A stretch of 64,000 bases of DNA from Methanobacteriota archaeon (GCA_016841265.1 JAENZL010000011.1:1-64000); one strand, 5' to 3'; positions 36,937 through 48,345 are shown, counted from the first letter of the stretch. Made by a program: numbers and translations. The notes: a model not told the origin generated them from the letters alone.

Positions 36937-37569
36937 ATGGATAATGAGAAATATCTGAAAGGCACAACTACCGTAGGAGTAGTATGTACCGACGGTATAG
37001 TGCTCGCAAGCGAGCAGAGAGCCACAATGGGGAACTTCATTGCAAGTAAAACTGCAAAGAAAGTTTACCAGATAGACGACCTGGTTGGGATGACAACTGC
37101 CGGTTCTGTCGGCGACGCCCAGCAGCTGGTCCGACTCATCAGTGTGGAGTCGAAACTCTATAAGATGCGCAGAGACGAATCCATGACAATCAAAGGGATC
37201 ACCACTTTGATGTCCAACTTACTTAGTGCAAACCGCTATTACCCAATGATGGTTCAGCTCCTTATCGGAGGCATGGACAAGAATGGGCCTTCCATTTATT
37301 CCCTGGATCCGCTTGGAGGAAGTATTGAAGAGACAAAGATCTCAGCCACAGGTTCCGGTTCACCCATGGCTTACGGCGTCCTTGAAGACCACTACAGGGA
37401 AGACATGACAGTAGAGGAAGGTCTTGACCTTGCAGTCCGGGCGATCCACAACTCAATGAAAAGGGACTCCGCTTCCGGAGAAAATGTTGATGCGGTTGTA
37501 ATCACAAAAGATACATTCACAAGGCTGGATCCAGAAGCTATAAAGGCCAAGAGGGCATTATTCAACTAA
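36937..37569 (+). CDS. psmB: Proteasome subunit beta
   Basis: Catalytic subunit of the archaeal 20S proteasome, a threonine protease in the cytosol. It begins MDNEKYLKG followed by [21 protein letters not shown]; self-cleavage after Gly9 would expose Thr10 as the nucleophile. The Asp and Lys needed for catalysis are in the DG...EQRAT...[10 protein letters not shown] region. The short propeptide is like that of Methanosarcina thermophila PsmB. ATG at 36937 is preferred to 36931 because GAGGG lies 7 nt before it and the known propeptide begins there. fttA is the next gene. Confidence 0.96.
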   Translation: MDNEKYLKGTTTVGVVCTDGIVLASEQRATMGNFIASKTAKKVYQIDDLVGMTTAGSVGDAQQLVRLISVESKLYKMRRDESMTIKGITTLMSNLLSANRYYPMMVQLLIGGMDKNGPSIYSLDPLGGSIEETKISATGSGSPMAYGVLEDHYREDMTVEEGLDLAVRAIHNSMKRDSASGENVDAVVITKDTFTRLDPEAIKAKRALFN

Positions 37570-37687
37570 CAAAAAAATTAAACTGTTGGTTGTTTATTTT
37601 AAAATATAAACTAACATCTTTTTACCAATACAATTTTTTTCCATCATTTTACATTTTTTGATTTTTTGACAAAAAGGAAGATTTTTA

Positions 37688-39601
37688 ATGCCTATTGAAG
37701 ACGTGCTATTAGACCTCAAAAAGAAAATTGAGAAAAATCTACCGGCAGGAGTTACGATAACCGACGTCGAATTCGAGGGGCCCCAGCTCGTACTTTATAC
37801 AGAAGAACCCCGCAAATTCGCTGACGACGGAAATATCATCCGCAACCTGGCAAAGGAACTCCGGACGCGCATCGCCATGCGCCCGGACCCGAGGGTACTT
37901 GCAACTCCCGAAGACTCTATTTCTATCATTGAAGATGTTGTTCCAAAGGAATCCGTAATCTCAAGCTACTACTTTGATCCTGACTCTGGAGAAGTGATAA
38001 TCGAAGCCGAAAAACCGGGACTTGTCATAGGAAAGCACGGCGCAACCCTCCGCGAGATCACAAAACAGATAGGTTGGATCCCCAAGGTTGCCAGGACCCC
38101 ACCTATCAAATCCCGTACTGTTAAGAACATTAGAGAATTCATGAGGAACAACCTCAAGGAAAGGAAGGAAATCCTGAAAACCGTGGGGAGGAAGATCCAC
38201 AGGGAGTGTACCTCAAAAGACCAGTGGGTCAGGGTCACCACACTAGGGGGATGCAGGGAAGTTGGAAGAAGCTGTTTCCTGCTCTCTACCCCGGAGTCCA
38301 GGGTCCTGATTGACTGCGGAGTCAACGTAGGTTCCGACGAGAACATGACTCCTTACCTCTATGTCCCTGAAGTATTCCCATTGAACCAGATCGACGCGGT
38401 GATAGTTACCCACGCCCACCTGGATCACCAGGGCCTTGTCCCGCTGCTTTTCAAGTACGGTTATGAGGGGCCTGTTTACTGTACCCCTCCAACCAGGGAC
38501 CTGATGGTGCTGCTCCAGCTCGACTACATCGACGTGGCAGCAAAAGAAGGGAAGAAGATCCCCTACGAATCAGCGATGATCACAAAGACCCTCAAACACA
38601 CCATCCCCCTGGACTACGAAGAGGTTACGGACATTGCCCCGGACATCAAACTGACCTTCCACAACGCAGGCCACATCCTGGGCTCAGCAATTTCCCACTT
38701 CCATATTGGGGACGGGCTCCACAACGTGGTCTTCACCGGGGACTACAAGTACGAAAAGACCAGGCTCTTTGACCCTGCAGTCAACAGGTTCCCGAGAGTT
38801 GAAACTGTGATTTCGGAAGCCACATACGGGAATGCGAACGCCTTCCAGCCAGCTCTCCGGGACTCTGAAAAGAACCTCCAGCGGATTGTTAAGGAAACCA
38901 TTGAGAGGGGAGGACTCGTCCTGATCCCGGCTTTTGCGGTAGGACGCAGCCAGGAAGTCATGATCGTGCTCGAGGAGTCCATAAGGAAAGGAATCATCCC
39001 CAATATCCCAGTCTACCTGGACGGGATGATCTGGGAAGCTACCGCTATCCATGCGACTCACCCCGAATACCTGAACAACGACCTGAGGAAACTGATCTTC
39101 CAGAAAGGCCAGAACCCCTTCCTTGCAGAGTGTTTCAAGCCAGTGGATTCCCACGATATGCGCCAGAAGATTATCCAGAACCCGCACCCCTGCGTGATCC
39201 TCTCTACCTCCGGTATGATGAACGGTGGGCCGGTTATGGACTACTTCAGGAATTTTGCAGAAGACGCCCGCAACACCCTTGTGTTCGTCGGGTACCAGGC
39301 TGACGGGACAACCGGGCGCCGGATCCAGAAAGGATGGAAAGAAATCCCCATGACCGGAAAGAACGGAAGCACCGAAATCCTCAAGATGAACATGGAAGTG
39401 CAGGTCGTGGACGGTTTTTCCGGACACTCGGACAGAAGGCAGCTCATGGACTACATCAAGAAAATGCAGCCCCGTCCCGAAAGGGTCTTCACCGAACACG
39501 GAGACGAAAAGGCCTGTATCGACCTTGCAAGCTCGATTTACAAGAAACTGAAGATCGAGACCAGGGCACTTACAAACCTGGAAACCGTAAGGCTGCTGTG
39601 A
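37688..39601 (+). CDS. Transcription termination factor FttA (aCPSF1), beta-CASP ribonuclease
   Basis: A 637-residue archaeal homologue of CPSF73 that cleaves nascent RNA at U-rich sites and terminates transcription. The N-terminal KH domains (about 1-150) include [23 protein letters not shown]. The metallo-beta-lactamase core has [11 protein letters not shown] (about residues 242-252), [10 protein letters not shown] and FTGDYKYE. The beta-CASP domain shows [22 protein letters not shown] and [12 protein letters not shown], with a last metal His in FTEHGDE. All active-site residues are present. It follows psmB after 118 bp. Confidence 0.96.
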   Translation: MPIEDVLLDLKKKIEKNLPAGVTITDVEFEGPQLVLYTEEPRKFADDGNIIRNLAKELRTRIAMRPDPRVLATPEDSISIIEDVVPKESVISSYYFDPDSGEVIIEAEKPGLVIGKHGATLREITKQIGWIPKVARTPPIKSRTVKNIREFMRNNLKERKEILKTVGRKIHRECTSKDQWVRVTTLGGCREVGRSCFLLSTPESRVLIDCGVNVGSDENMTPYLYVPEVFPLNQIDAVIVTHAHLDHQGLVPLLFKYGYEGPVYCTPPTRDLMVLLQLDYIDVAAKEGKKIPYESAMITKTLKHTIPLDYEEVTDIAPDIKLTFHNAGHILGSAISHFHIGDGLHNVVFTGDYKYEKTRLFDPAVNRFPRVETVISEATYGNANAFQPALRDSEKNLQRIVKETIERGGLVLIPAFAVGRSQEVMIVLEESIRKGIIPNIPVYLDGMIWEATAIHATHPEYLNNDLRKLIFQKGQNPFLAECFKPVDSHDMRQKIIQNPHPCVILSTSGMMNGGPVMDYFRNFAEDARNTLVFVGYQADGTTGRRIQKGWKEIPMTGKNGSTEILKMNMEVQVVDGFSGHSDRRQLMDYIKKMQPRPERVFTEHGDEKACIDLASSIYKKLKIETRALTNLETVRLL

Positions 39602-39620
39602 CCTCCTCCGGGAGAGTCAC
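39598..39620 (+). terminator. Terminator hairpin of fttA
   Basis: GTGAC (39598-39602) pairs with GTCAC (39616-39620), with an inner CTCC TCCG GGAG stem. The structure overlaps the fttA stop codon and is followed by CACTTTTCTTTTA. It lies between convergent genes. Confidence 0.65.
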
Positions 39621-39689
39621 CACTTTTCTTTTACCTTATTCCTTTTTCCCTAAAAACAGAATTTTTTACAAAAAACACTTTTGTGATAT

Positions 39690-39800
39690 GAATTAGATTT
39701 GTTTTTAAAGCAATTGTAGCTGTTTTCAAAGTTATTAGAGCTGTTTTCAAAGCCATTTGAGCCATCAAAAGCTATATGAACTGTTTTCAAGGAAATTAGA
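39690..39800. repeat. Degenerate repeats based on AGCTGTTTTCAAAG
   Basis: Four imperfect copies of a unit of roughly 24-30 bp containing AGCTGTTTTCAAAG lie between the convergent fttA and HAD genes. The units are diverged, and some have lost internal bases. Confidence 0.6.
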
Positions 39801-39813
39801 TAGAAGGAGAAGA

Positions 39814-40452
39814 CTACAGGCTCAGCAAATGCTCCATGAGTTCCCTATGACCACCGACCACCAGGTCAGCCCTGTCCAGCTGCTCAAAATCGACATATGT
39901 AGGAACTCCAATGCAGTAAATATCCGCCCTCTTTGCCGATTCCACCCCAAAAATAGCATTTTCAATAACAAGGCATTCTTCTTTCCTTACCTGCAGGAGT
40001 TCGACAGCTTTCAGGAAAGGGTCGGGATGGGGCTTTGCGTAGATAACATCATCTCCCGTGACCACGGCATCAAAGACCCCCGGGAAAAGCTGCCCTAGGA
40101 TTCCGTTAACGATCAACCTGTCCGAGCCCGAGACAACTGAGAGGAGGTAGCGGCTTTTCAGGGTTTCAAGGCATTCCTTCATCCCTTCGAAAGCCTTTAG
40201 CTCAAAGATCTTTCCAAACTCCTGACGGTAAATTGCGGTGATTTCTTCAAAATCAAAGGCTTCAGGGTCTTCCCCTGCACATCTGATAAGCAGAGGCAAC
40301 CCGGTGTTAGGGTTTGAACCTTCGATTGCATAGATATCTTCATCCCGGATTACCATGCCCATTTCCAGAAAAGCTCTTTTCCAGGCAGCCGCGTGAAAGG
40401 GCATTGAATCCACAAGGACGCCGTCCATATCAAAAATTAACGCTTTTAACAC
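39814..40452 (-). CDS. HAD-family phosphatase (beta-phosphoglucomutase-like)
   Basis: A 212-residue haloacid-dehalogenase superfamily hydrolase. Motif I is LIFDMDGVLVDSMPFHAAAWKRAF (nucleophile and acid Asp). A helical cap follows, then motif II VVSGSDR, the motif III lysine in YAKPHPDPFLKAVELL, and motif IV CLVIENAIFGVESAKRA. Motif IV has ENA where many relatives have EDS. The cap type and the motif I context match sugar-phosphate phosphatases or mutases of the PGMB group. It is alone on the minus strand. The substrate is not readable. Confidence 0.88.
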   Translation of the reverse strand: MLKALIFDMDGVLVDSMPFHAAAWKRAFLEMGMVIRDEDIYAIEGSNPNTGLPLLIRCAGEDPEAFDFEEITAIYRQEFGKIFELKAFEGMKECLETLKSRYLLSVVSGSDRLIVNGILGQLFPGVFDAVVTGDDVIYAKPHPDPFLKAVELLQVRKEECLVIENAIFGVESAKRADIYCIGVPTYVDFEQLDRADLVVGGHRELMEHLLSL

Positions 40453-41040
40453 TATTTTAGCCCCATTGAGAAGGTTTGATAAAGTAGGAATAGTTTTCAG
40501 GCTTTAAAGCTTTCCCAGAGAACTATTTGAATTGTTATGCGTAAACGACCCCTTGCCAGCTACAGCTGTCGAAGAAGTGAGGATACTTTGAAACATTATT
40601 TAGAAGTGAAAGGAATAATAAAGGGGGAAAGTTGAGCCATAAAGAATTGTATATGTGCACCATAAACAGATAAATATTTTTATTGAGTTATTTGGTATCT
40701 TATAAAAAAATTGAAAGATTGCCTTCAAATTTTTGGCAGGTACCACAAAACATATAAATTTAAGGATTCTACTTAAATACTACTAATATTAACGATATCA
40801 CCAGATTTGAAATTCAGGATTTAGATGGCCCTGGGTTCGAACAAAAATAGAATTAGTAGTATATATATAAAATAAAAAAACGTAAACGATATAAATAAAC
40901 GAAGCAACAAAAAATTTGCCCTGACAGGTCAGGACAGAGAAACTTTCTTTAGAAACGAGATATTTCGTGGAAGGTTTCGACAATCACATATAACGTTTTC
41001 GGCACATCCCGGATAAATGTCATCCAAAAATCCCTGGATT
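40453..41040. other. Spacer between the HAD gene and ftsZ
   Basis: AT-rich, with no gene recognised. The minus-strand reading frame at 40798-40983 has no ribosome binding site or family resemblance and is not called. A short palindrome, CCTGAC AG GTCAGG, lies at 40920-40933. The left edge contains the promoter of the HAD gene. Confidence 0.4.
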
Positions 41041-41055
41041 CGGGATGGGAAAAGG

Positions 41056-41095
41056 AAACACATATAAAATTGATGGGTGACATATATAAACTTGA
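41056..41095 (+). promoter_or_regulatory. Candidate ftsZ promoter region with two TATA-like boxes
   Basis: CACATATAAAATTGATGGG and GACATATATAAACTTGAT lie about 28 bp apart, 220-255 bp before ftsZ. Either could be a TATA box, and the similar surroundings suggest a small duplication. A long leader of about 200 nt would follow. Confidence 0.4.
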
Positions 41096-41311
41096 TATAC
41101 AACTTAAGTATAATCCATAAATAGGTCCAAAATATTTAAGTTCAGTTGAGTGCCAGCTTTTTAAAGATAACGGATGAAAAGATTCATAGATGTTTTATTG
41201 GTTATCTCTCAAAATTCACTCAATAGTATTCCAAAATAATTGACCTCCTGAACACAGGGTGGGGAGTTGAAGGAACACAATTATTAAAAAAGATCCAGCA
41301 GAGGGGATGAA

Positions 41312-42490
41312 TTGCAATCTATAGTACAGGAAGCAATGAAGTATACTGAAAAAGAGAAGGAATTCCGGAAAAAAGCGGCATCCGAGGAAGATTTTGAAGA
41401 ATTCGGCCAGCCGAGGATCATGATCGTAGGCTGCGGGGGTGCCGGAAACAACACCATAAACCGACTCTACAATATCGGGATCGAAGGTGCGGAAACCGTC
41501 TGCATCAACACTGACAAGCAGCACCTGGACAACGTAAGGGCTGACAAGAAGATCCTGGTGGGAAAAACCCTCACAAGAGGTCTGGGAGCTGGTGGGTACC
41601 CCGAAACCGGGAAGAAAGCCGCCGAACTTGCAAGAGGCACTCTTGAAGAAGTATTAAAAGACGCTGACCTCGTATTCATTACCGCAGGCCTCGGGGGAGG
41701 TACCGGGACCGGAGTTGCCCCCGTAGTCGCAGAAGTCGCAAAAGAGCAGGGAGCCATCGTAGTAGGCATGGTCTCCAGCCCCTTCAGGGTTGAGAGAGCC
41801 CGCACTGTCAAGGCAGAGGAAGGACTTGAAGAACTCCGCCGGGCAGCGGACACCGTTATCGTCCTGGACAACAACAGGCTGCTCAACTACGTGCCCAACC
41901 TGCCAATAGACCAGGCCTTCTCCGTCATGGACCAGCTCATTTCCGAAACCGTAAAAGGCATAACCGAAACCATCACCGTGCCTTCCTTGATAAACCTCGA
42001 CTACGCCGACATCAGGACCATCATGAGCTGCGGTGGGGTTGCCGTAATGCTCGTAGGCGAGTCCAAGAGCCAGGACAAGAGCACGGAAGTAGTTCGGACT
42101 GCCCTGAACCACCCCCTGCTTGACGTAGATTATAAGGGTGCAAGCGGAAGCCTGGTGCATGTGACCGGAGGACCGGACCTGAGCCTGAAGGAAGCCGAAG
42201 AAATCGCCTCCATGCTCACCTACGAACTTTCATCCAACGCCAATGTCATCTGGGGCGCAAGAATCAGGGACGATTACGAGGGCAAGGTCCGTGTTATGGC
42301 AATCATGACCGGCGTCCAGTCAGCCCAGATCCTCGGACCCCAGGCAGGTGCCGGAATCCTGGAACCCCAGAGCGAAGCCGAAGCCTTCCGGGCAAAGAGA
42401 TTAGGTAGAGTGAACCAGGACTCCAGAAGAGGAGAAATGGGTGAGATAAGGAAAAAGAACGACAATTCAATCATTGACTTCATAAACTAA
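41312..42490 (+). CDS. ftsZ: Cell division protein FtsZ
   Basis: A tubulin-like GTPase that builds the division ring at mid-cell. The 392 residues show [18 protein letters not shown] (first GTP loop), the tubulin signature [18 protein letters not shown] at about 128-145, DNNRLL, and the catalytic-loop segment [26 protein letters not shown]. The C-terminal tail ends [10 protein letters not shown], the short conserved peptide expected to bind an anchor such as SepF, whose gene lies at 52704. The start is TTG at 41312, right after GAGGGGATGA. An ATG at 41336 is an alternative. Confidence 0.96.
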   Translation: MQSIVQEAMKYTEKEKEFRKKAASEEDFEEFGQPRIMIVGCGGAGNNTINRLYNIGIEGAETVCINTDKQHLDNVRADKKILVGKTLTRGLGAGGYPETGKKAAELARGTLEEVLKDADLVFITAGLGGGTGTGVAPVVAEVAKEQGAIVVGMVSSPFRVERARTVKAEEGLEELRRAADTVIVLDNNRLLNYVPNLPIDQAFSVMDQLISETVKGITETITVPSLINLDYADIRTIMSCGGVAVMLVGESKSQDKSTEVVRTALNHPLLDVDYKGASGSLVHVTGGPDLSLKEAEEIASMLTYELSSNANVIWGARIRDDYEGKVRVMAIMTGVQSAQILGPQAGAGILEPQSEAEAFRAKRLGRVNQDSRRGEMGEIRKKNDNSIIDFIN

Positions 42491-42677
42491 AACAGGTTCA
42501 GGCAAAAGCCCGGAAACTCCGCTTCGGGTCCGGAAGGGCCCAATCCCTGCGACAATGCAAAGGTAAGACGCAAAAAAGCCGGGAAAACTCTTTCGGACAG
42601 TAGAAGCAGCTGCAAGCAGGAGTACGGGTTTTTCCTGAATAGATACTCTTTTTAATTAGCGGTTCTATGTAAAAAAC

Positions 42678-44159
42678 ATGAATACTTTAATTGCAACCGG
42701 GAGGCTTGCAGAAAATACCGTAAGAAAAGCAGCCGGGAAAAAAGCCGACATCCTTGTTGTTGACATAGACATCGCCGCCTTCATTACTCCTAAAAAACTA
42801 TTAAAAGCCATTCAGGAAGCGAATTTTTCAAAAAAAATCGAGCTGATCCTGGTACCGGGACTGGTTGCAGGTGACTTTTCAAAAGTTTCGGAAGAACTCG
42901 GGTGCAAAATCCGGCTCGGCCCAAAGCACGCCTACGACCTGAGTTTCGTGCTACCCTTTGCAGGGAAAGTGGAGTTTTCGAAAACCATCCCTGCCTGTGA
43001 GCTCCTTGCGGACGTGCGGAAGGAAATGGCCCTGAAGCTCTTAAAGGAAGCCGAAGAAAATACCCACCCCCTCCTGACCCTAAAGGAAGTAAAACTCGGG
43101 GGTGGAGCTCGCATGAAGGTAATGGGAGAAATTGTAGGAGCTACCGAAATTGACCCCGGAACCCTTGAGAAGAGAATCGAAGCTTTTATCGCCAGGGGTG
43201 CGGATATAATCGACCTTGGAGCTTCCCTGAACACCGAGCCAGGGCAGGTTGGCAGGACGATTGCCCTGGCAAAAACCCGGACAGGGGTCCCTATTAGCAT
43301 CGACACCCTCGACCCCGTACTTATCAAAGAAGGAATCGAAGCCGGGGCTGACCTGGTCTTGAGCCTGAACGGGACGAACATGGAAACCGCAGGGCCCACA
43401 GTGGCAAAAGCTGGAGCTTCCGCAGTGGTAATCCCTGATGAGGGAGAAAGCCTGGATAGCCTTGTCCGAAACATCGAAACAGCCCGCAAGCTCGGGATTG
43501 AAAAAATAATTGCAGACCCTGTCCTTGATCCCATCGGGCACAACATCACGGAGTCAATTGTCCGCTACCGTGAGTTCCACAAAGCCTACCCGGAAATCCC
43601 CGTATTCTTCGGGGTTGGAAACGTAACAGAGCTAATGGACGTGGACACAATAGGCGTCAACGCCACCCTTTGCGGGATCGGAGCTGAAGTAGGGGCAAGC
43701 ATCCTCTTTACCCCCGAATTCAGTGACAAGGCCCAGGGTTCCATAGAAGAGCTGAAAAGGGCTTCCGAAATGATGCAACTTTCAAAAACAAGGGAAAGCT
43801 CCCCCAAGGACCTGGGGCTCGATCTCCTCCGGATCAAGGAAAAACGCAGGCGTCCAGACGGGATCCTGCCCAAAAATGCAGTTCAGGCAAAGGCTTCGAA
43901 AAACTGGCGCCTGGACCCCGCAGGTCCCATCCGCATCTGGATCGTGCCGAACAGGGTTCGCGGAAACGGTGGGCTTATCGTAGCTGAACATGAAAAAACC
44001 TCCGTGGCAGGAAAAAGCGCAAGAGAAGTCATGGACACCCTGCTCGAACTCGAACTGATCTCCCGCCTTGACCACGCAGCCTATCTGGGACGGGAGCTCG
44101 AAAGGGCCGAAATTGCCCTGAAATTTAACAGGAGCTACGCTCAGGACGACGAGTTCTGA
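42678..44159 (+). CDS. Dihydropteroate synthase-like protein (TIGR00284 family)
   Basis: A 493-residue protein typical of methanogens, with a pterin-binding TIM barrel resembling dihydropteroate synthase. The barrel core includes MKVMGEIVGATEID, GADIIDLGASLNTEPGQVG, VPISIDTLDPVLIKEGIEAGADLVLSLNG and VDTIGVNATLCGIGAEVGASILFTPEFSDKAQG. The N-terminal 140 residues are an extra domain not found in bacterial FolP. Archaea of this group use methanopterin rather than folate, so a role in sarcinapterin biosynthesis is often suggested but not proven. The gene appears monocistronic. Confidence 0.85.
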   Translation: MNTLIATGRLAENTVRKAAGKKADILVVDIDIAAFITPKKLLKAIQEANFSKKIELILVPGLVAGDFSKVSEELGCKIRLGPKHAYDLSFVLPFAGKVEFSKTIPACELLADVRKEMALKLLKEAEENTHPLLTLKEVKLGGGARMKVMGEIVGATEIDPGTLEKRIEAFIARGADIIDLGASLNTEPGQVGRTIALAKTRTGVPISIDTLDPVLIKEGIEAGADLVLSLNGTNMETAGPTVAKAGASAVVIPDEGESLDSLVRNIETARKLGIEKIIADPVLDPIGHNITESIVRYREFHKAYPEIPVFFGVGNVTELMDVDTIGVNATLCGIGAEVGASILFTPEFSDKAQGSIEELKRASEMMQLSKTRESSPKDLGLDLLRIKEKRRRPDGILPKNAVQAKASKNWRLDPAGPIRIWIVPNRVRGNGGLIVAEHEKTSVAGKSAREVMDTLLELELISRLDHAAYLGRELERAEIALKFNRSYAQDDEF

Positions 44160-44313
44160 GCCGAAAACTGGCCAAAAAATGATAAGTTCAAACATATCCT
44201 TTGAAATTCAAATGTAACCTTAAAACATACCCACTGACATTCAAACACGATATTCAAACATACCCTCTGAAATTCAAAAATGGATCGAATAAAACATTTC
44301 AGGTGTGAAGAAA

Positions 44314-44772
44314 ATGAAACTCGAATGCGAAGACAAGCAGGCAATCTTTGAAATCGTGGCAGCCCGCTATTTCAAGACGCAAAACTGGAAATGGGTAAAC
44401 CTGAGAACGGAAATCAACAAAATATTCAAAGCTTACGAGGAACTGAACGAACAGTACGCCTCTTATTCCTACGTGAGCCGGGACTGGTACGTGGAAAACA
44501 TGGGCTCCAAGAACATCCACATGTGCAGTACCTGGGAAGAGCTGAAAAACCTGGTCGCTTTCCTGAATACCCATGCAGAAGTCTTTAATTTCCTGGTGAA
44601 CACGGGAAGCAGGAAATCTTTCTGCATCGTAAGCGACTCAAAAGACCTGACTGAGCCCCAGGCAATGGCAATCAAAGAGGTTCAGAAACTGAGCTATAAC
44701 ACATTTGTCTTCCTGGCCACGGTCCCGGATGAAATAGAATTCCAGCTTCTCCGGGTAAAGGGCGTGAACTGA
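44314..44772 (+). CDS. Hypothetical protein
   Basis: A 152-residue soluble, acidic, aromatic-rich protein that I do not recognise. It starts MKLECEDKQAIFEIVAARYFKTQNWKWVNLRTEI. It contains YVSRDWYVENMGSKNIHMCSTWEELKNLV and ends with LSYNTFVFLATVPDEIEFQLLRVKGVN. There is no signal, membrane segment or metal motif. ATG at 44314 is preferred over GTG at 44305, because AGGTG lies 8 nt before it. Degenerate TTCAAACATA repeats fill the spacer upstream (about 44190-44285). Confidence 0.65.
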   Translation: MKLECEDKQAIFEIVAARYFKTQNWKWVNLRTEINKIFKAYEELNEQYASYSYVSRDWYVENMGSKNIHMCSTWEELKNLVAFLNTHAEVFNFLVNTGSRKSFCIVSDSKDLTEPQAMAIKEVQKLSYNTFVFLATVPDEIEFQLLRVKGVN

Positions 44773-45308
44773 AACGCGCCTCCTTAAAAAACGGACATCC
44801 TGAAAAAACCGTGGTCTTTACGTGACACTTAATAAAGAAACGTCCTCTTACCCCCGAAGCAGGGGTTAGAGAAAGAGATGAAAAAAATCGAGATTAACCC
44901 CGACCACACCCGGACCCCCAACCTCAGATACTTTCAGGGTCAAGCGAAAACTCACGAAACGTCCGTTTTAACCGCTTTCCCTCAGACATAATATTTTTCA
45001 CCGGCTTCCCGGGACCCTGTAGTTCTACCTGTTTTTGAAAGATCCTATCATTTTGATAGAATTAATTTGCCTTCGAGCAGATATTGGACATAATTTTTTT
45101 ATTGGTCTCGAAATTAAAGCGAATTATATCGGGAAATCTCCGAATATCGTGAAATGACAGCAGAGAAAAAAACCCGAGCTAGAAGAATTGCATCAAAAAA
45201 TCCGAACAGGAGAATAGAGACAGAAAAATCCAAACGATGGGAAATAACAGCAATCAAAACAAACTTTGAAAAAATAAAAAATATAAAAAAGGAAAAACGT
45301 GGGGGAAA
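44773..45308. other. Spacer with a hairpin, otherwise no clear gene
   Basis: An imperfect inverted repeat, CTCTTACCCC / GGGGTTAGAG, lies at about 44844-44873 and may terminate the upstream gene. A 37-codon frame starts with ATG at 44878 but has weak support. The part near 45300 is the 3' flank of the minus-strand pyrophosphatase gene. Confidence 0.4.
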
Positions 45309-47354
45309 TCACACGATAAACAGGGGTGCAAATACAACAGCCACAATTGTCATGAGCTTAATGAGGATGTTGATTGCAGGACCTGCTGTGTCCTTGAAAG
45401 GATCTCCCACAGTATCGCCGGTGACACCTGCCATGTGGGCACCGGAACCTTTTCCACCGTAGTTTCCGAGTTCAATATACTTCTTTGCGTTGTCCCATGC
45501 GCCGCCGGCATTGGACATCGTGATTGCGAGCATGAAACCTGAAACCACCGATCCTGCGAGGAGTCCGCCAAGTGCGCCGGGGCCAAGTACAAGTCCGACT
45601 AAAAGTGGGGCTACAACGGCCAGTACACCGGGTGCGATCATCTCTTTCAGGGCAGAGTGGGTTGAGATTGCAATACATTTCTCGTAATCAGGTTCAGCTT
45701 TTCCTTCCATCAGGCCCTTGATCTCTTTAAACTGCCTCCTAACTTCAACTACGACCTCACCTGCAGCTTTTCCGACTGCCAGGATAGTCATAGAGGAGAA
45801 GAGGTACGGAAGCATAGCGCCGATGGTAAGCCCGATAAACACACTGGAGTCCATAACGTCAATGGACTCGAGACCCACTGCAATCCCGTATGAGGAGAAG
45901 AGGGCAAGTGCGGTAAGAGCTGCCGAGCCAATTGCAAAACCTTTCCCGATAGCTGCAGTGGTGTTTCCTACTGCATCAAGGGTATCGGTGATTTCACGGA
46001 CTTCTTCTTTCTGGTGGGACATCTCTGCGATTCCGCCGGCATTATCTGCGACAGGACCGTATGCATCGACTGAAAGGGAAATCCCGAGGGTTGCGAGCAT
46101 CCCCACGGCTGCAATAGCTATGCCGTAGAGACCGGAGAGCTGGAATGCAATATAGATTGTAATAGAAATAATGAGTACAGGCCATAGAGTTGATTCCATT
46201 CCCTTTGAAAAACCTGTGATGATGTTTGTAGCTGAGCCGGTTTCACAGGAATTTGCAATCATAAGAGTTGGCTTCCGTTCATATGATGTGTAGTACTCGG
46301 TGATTTGCCCGATGAGGAAACCTGAGAGAAGTCCTGCAACCGTTGCAAAGAAGACATTCAATCCGTAATCCCCGAGAAGCATATCCGTAACGAAATATGA
46401 TGCAATGACTGCAATAGCGATTGCAACTATCAACCCGGAATTAAACGCTCTGTGGATTGCAGAAGATTCAGTCTTGTTTGTACGGACAAAAAAAGTACCG
46501 ATGATGGATGCAAGAATTCCGAGGGCCGAAATTAGCAAAGGCACCAGAATTACGTTCTGAACCTCGATTCCGGGGAAAGTAGTTGCTGCTGTTGCGGCTG
46601 CAAGAAGCATTGTTGCAAGAATTGAACCGACATATGATTCGTAGAGGTCGGCACCCATTCCGGCAATGTCTCCGACGTTATCTCCGACATTGTCAGCGAT
46701 TACGGCAGGATTTCTCGGGTCGTCTTCGGGGATTCCGACTTCAACCTTTCCTACAAGGTCTGCCCCGACATCAGCAGCTTTGGTAAATATTCCGCCACCG
46801 ACACGGGCAAAGAGAGCAATGGATGAAGCTCCGAGTGAAAAGCCTGCCAGAATGTTCACGGAGGTTAAGGTGTTCAGGTCTGTAAAAACACTTGTAATGA
46901 ATATGAATAAGGAAGACAGTCCTAAGAGACCGAGACCTACGACACTCATTCCCATAACAGTGCCCGATGCGAATGAAACCTTAAAAGCCGGACCAATACC
47001 CCTTGTGGCAGCATTCGTGGTCCTCCCATTCGCACTGGTGGCTGTAAACATCCCTATATATCCGGCCGTAGCGGAAAGCACTGCACCAAGGACAAAACAT
47101 AACGCAGTGAGGGGGCCATTTGGCAGAATTAATGCAATTACAATTGCAAGTATAACGACAAAAACAGCGATTGCACGGTATTGCCTGTTAAGGTAGACCA
47201 TAGCCCCACCGTGGATCGATGCAGTTATTTTTTTGATTAGATCGTTGCCTTCGCCTTCTTTTTGGACATTTTTGTAGGACAGACCTGCAAAAACCAGACC
47301 AATTAGGGCACATATTGGTGCAAGGTAAATTAACATATCCATAAGTTCAACCAT
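45309..47354 (-). CDS. hppA: Membrane-bound, ion-translocating pyrophosphatase (K+-dependent type)
   Basis: A 681-residue integral membrane enzyme that couples PPi hydrolysis to ion export, with about 16 membrane helices. The substrate-binding motifs [35 protein letters not shown] are intact. The segment [21 protein letters not shown] has Ala where K+-independent enzymes carry Lys, so K+ dependence is expected. K+-dependent enzymes of Methanosarcina include a described Na+ pump, hence Na+ rather than H+ is likely here, but the pumped ion is inferred. The start is ATG at 47354; a second ATG at 47342 is possible. Confidence 0.95.
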   Translation of the reverse strand: MVELMDMLIYLAPICALIGLVFAGLSYKNVQKEGEGNDLIKKITASIHGGAMVYLNRQYRAIAVFVVILAIVIALILPNGPLTALCFVLGAVLSATAGYIGMFTATSANGRTTNAATRGIGPAFKVSFASGTVMGMSVVGLGLLGLSSLFIFITSVFTDLNTLTSVNILAGFSLGASSIALFARVGGGIFTKAADVGADLVGKVEVGIPEDDPRNPAVIADNVGDNVGDIAGMGADLYESYVGSILATMLLAAATAATTFPGIEVQNVILVPLLISALGILASIIGTFFVRTNKTESSAIHRAFNSGLIVAIAIAVIASYFVTDMLLGDYGLNVFFATVAGLLSGFLIGQITEYYTSYERKPTLMIANSCETGSATNIITGFSKGMESTLWPVLIISITIYIAFQLSGLYGIAIAAVGMLATLGISLSVDAYGPVADNAGGIAEMSHQKEEVREITDTLDAVGNTTAAIGKGFAIGSAALTALALFSSYGIAVGLESIDVMDSSVFIGLTIGAMLPYLFSSMTILAVGKAAGEVVVEVRRQFKEIKGLMEGKAEPDYEKCIAISTHSALKEMIAPGVLAVVAPLLVGLVLGPGALGGLLAGSVVSGFMLAITMSNAGGAWDNAKKYIELGNYGGKGSGAHMAGVTGDTVGDPFKDTAGPAINILIKLMTIVAVVFAPLFIV

Positions 47355-47949
47355 CCTGCCGGAGAACTACATAAAAAATACATTTGGGTATTAACACTCC
47401 GAAATAGATTATGTGGTATTGAATTGAGTCTTGGTATATAAAGTCATATTCATTTTTCTGATTAAAAATCCGAGGAAACTGTCAATTTCAGTTCCTCATG
47501 ACACTTAATGTTTCACCATGAGCACAGACGTAGTTACAATTATCTTATTTATATCTTATCTTGAGATTATTATCAGAAGATAATTATAAAAGACACTTGT
47601 ATTATTTATTTTGCTTACCGTTTAGACACATTACAAATTTGTAAGGATACACGTAGAGGAAGAACCTTAACCCCCCCACCTATGACAAGAATGCGGAAAC
47701 TTGTTACCGGATTAATTATATATAAAAGTGCCTGAGAATTGAAGAAGCAAAACATGAAACTCATTAAATAATAACCCTTTTTGACCCATGGTCCCGATCC
47801 CCTGCACATCCCACTCATAGTATATATTTCGACAAAACAAAAAGTGCCAACAAAATTCGTGAAAGATATCTAATACCCCGGATTAAAGCATCAGACCGGA
47901 AGTATATTTATTCCAAAACCAGGGCTATTCAGGCCTTAATAGTTATTTT

Positions 47950-48345
47950 TAGCCACCCAATCCACACCTGATCCTTACCCATTACATCCAATCCTTAACC
48001 ACTCCACATACATCCATCCCGCCCCCCATCACATCCAATCCTTGACTTCTCCACCTACACCCCGCCCCCATCACATCCAATCCTTGACTTCTCCACTTAC
48101 ACCCCGCCCCCCATCACATCCAATCCTTAACCTTCCCACCTATATCCAACCTGCCTCCCCATCTACATTCAATCCTTAACCTCCCCACCTATATCCAACC
48201 TGCCTCCCCATCTACATTCAATCCTTAACCTCCCCACCTATATCCAACCTGCCTCCCCATCTACATTCAATCCTTGACTTTTCCACCTACACCCCACCCC
48301 CATCACATCCAATCCTTAACCACTCCACCTACACCCCTTACCCCC
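47950..48345. repeat. C-rich tandem array with 42-43 bp and 49-bp units
   Basis: About 400 bp with almost no G on the plus strand. Units of 42-43 bp (CCCCATCACATCCAATCCTT core, from about 48026, 48069 and 48112) flank three copies of a 49-bp unit containing CTATATCCAACCTGCCTCCC (starts near 48139, 48188 and 48237). All units share CAATCCTTAACC or CAATCCTTGACTT. There are no CRISPR features: the repeats are contiguous and lack unique spacers. It lies in the 2-kb gene-free region between hppA and the first MFS gene. Confidence 0.88.

Noticed and set aside
40798-40983. 61-codon minus-strand frame
   Set aside because: No ribosome binding site and no family resemblance; the hydrophobic look comes from AT-rich composition.
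44878-44991. 37-codon small gene after a hairpin
   Set aside because: Only a weak purine stretch precedes the ATG, and the product has no recognisable feature.
47950-48345. CRISPR array
   Set aside because: The repeats are contiguous, differ in unit length and have no unique spacers, leader or cas genes.
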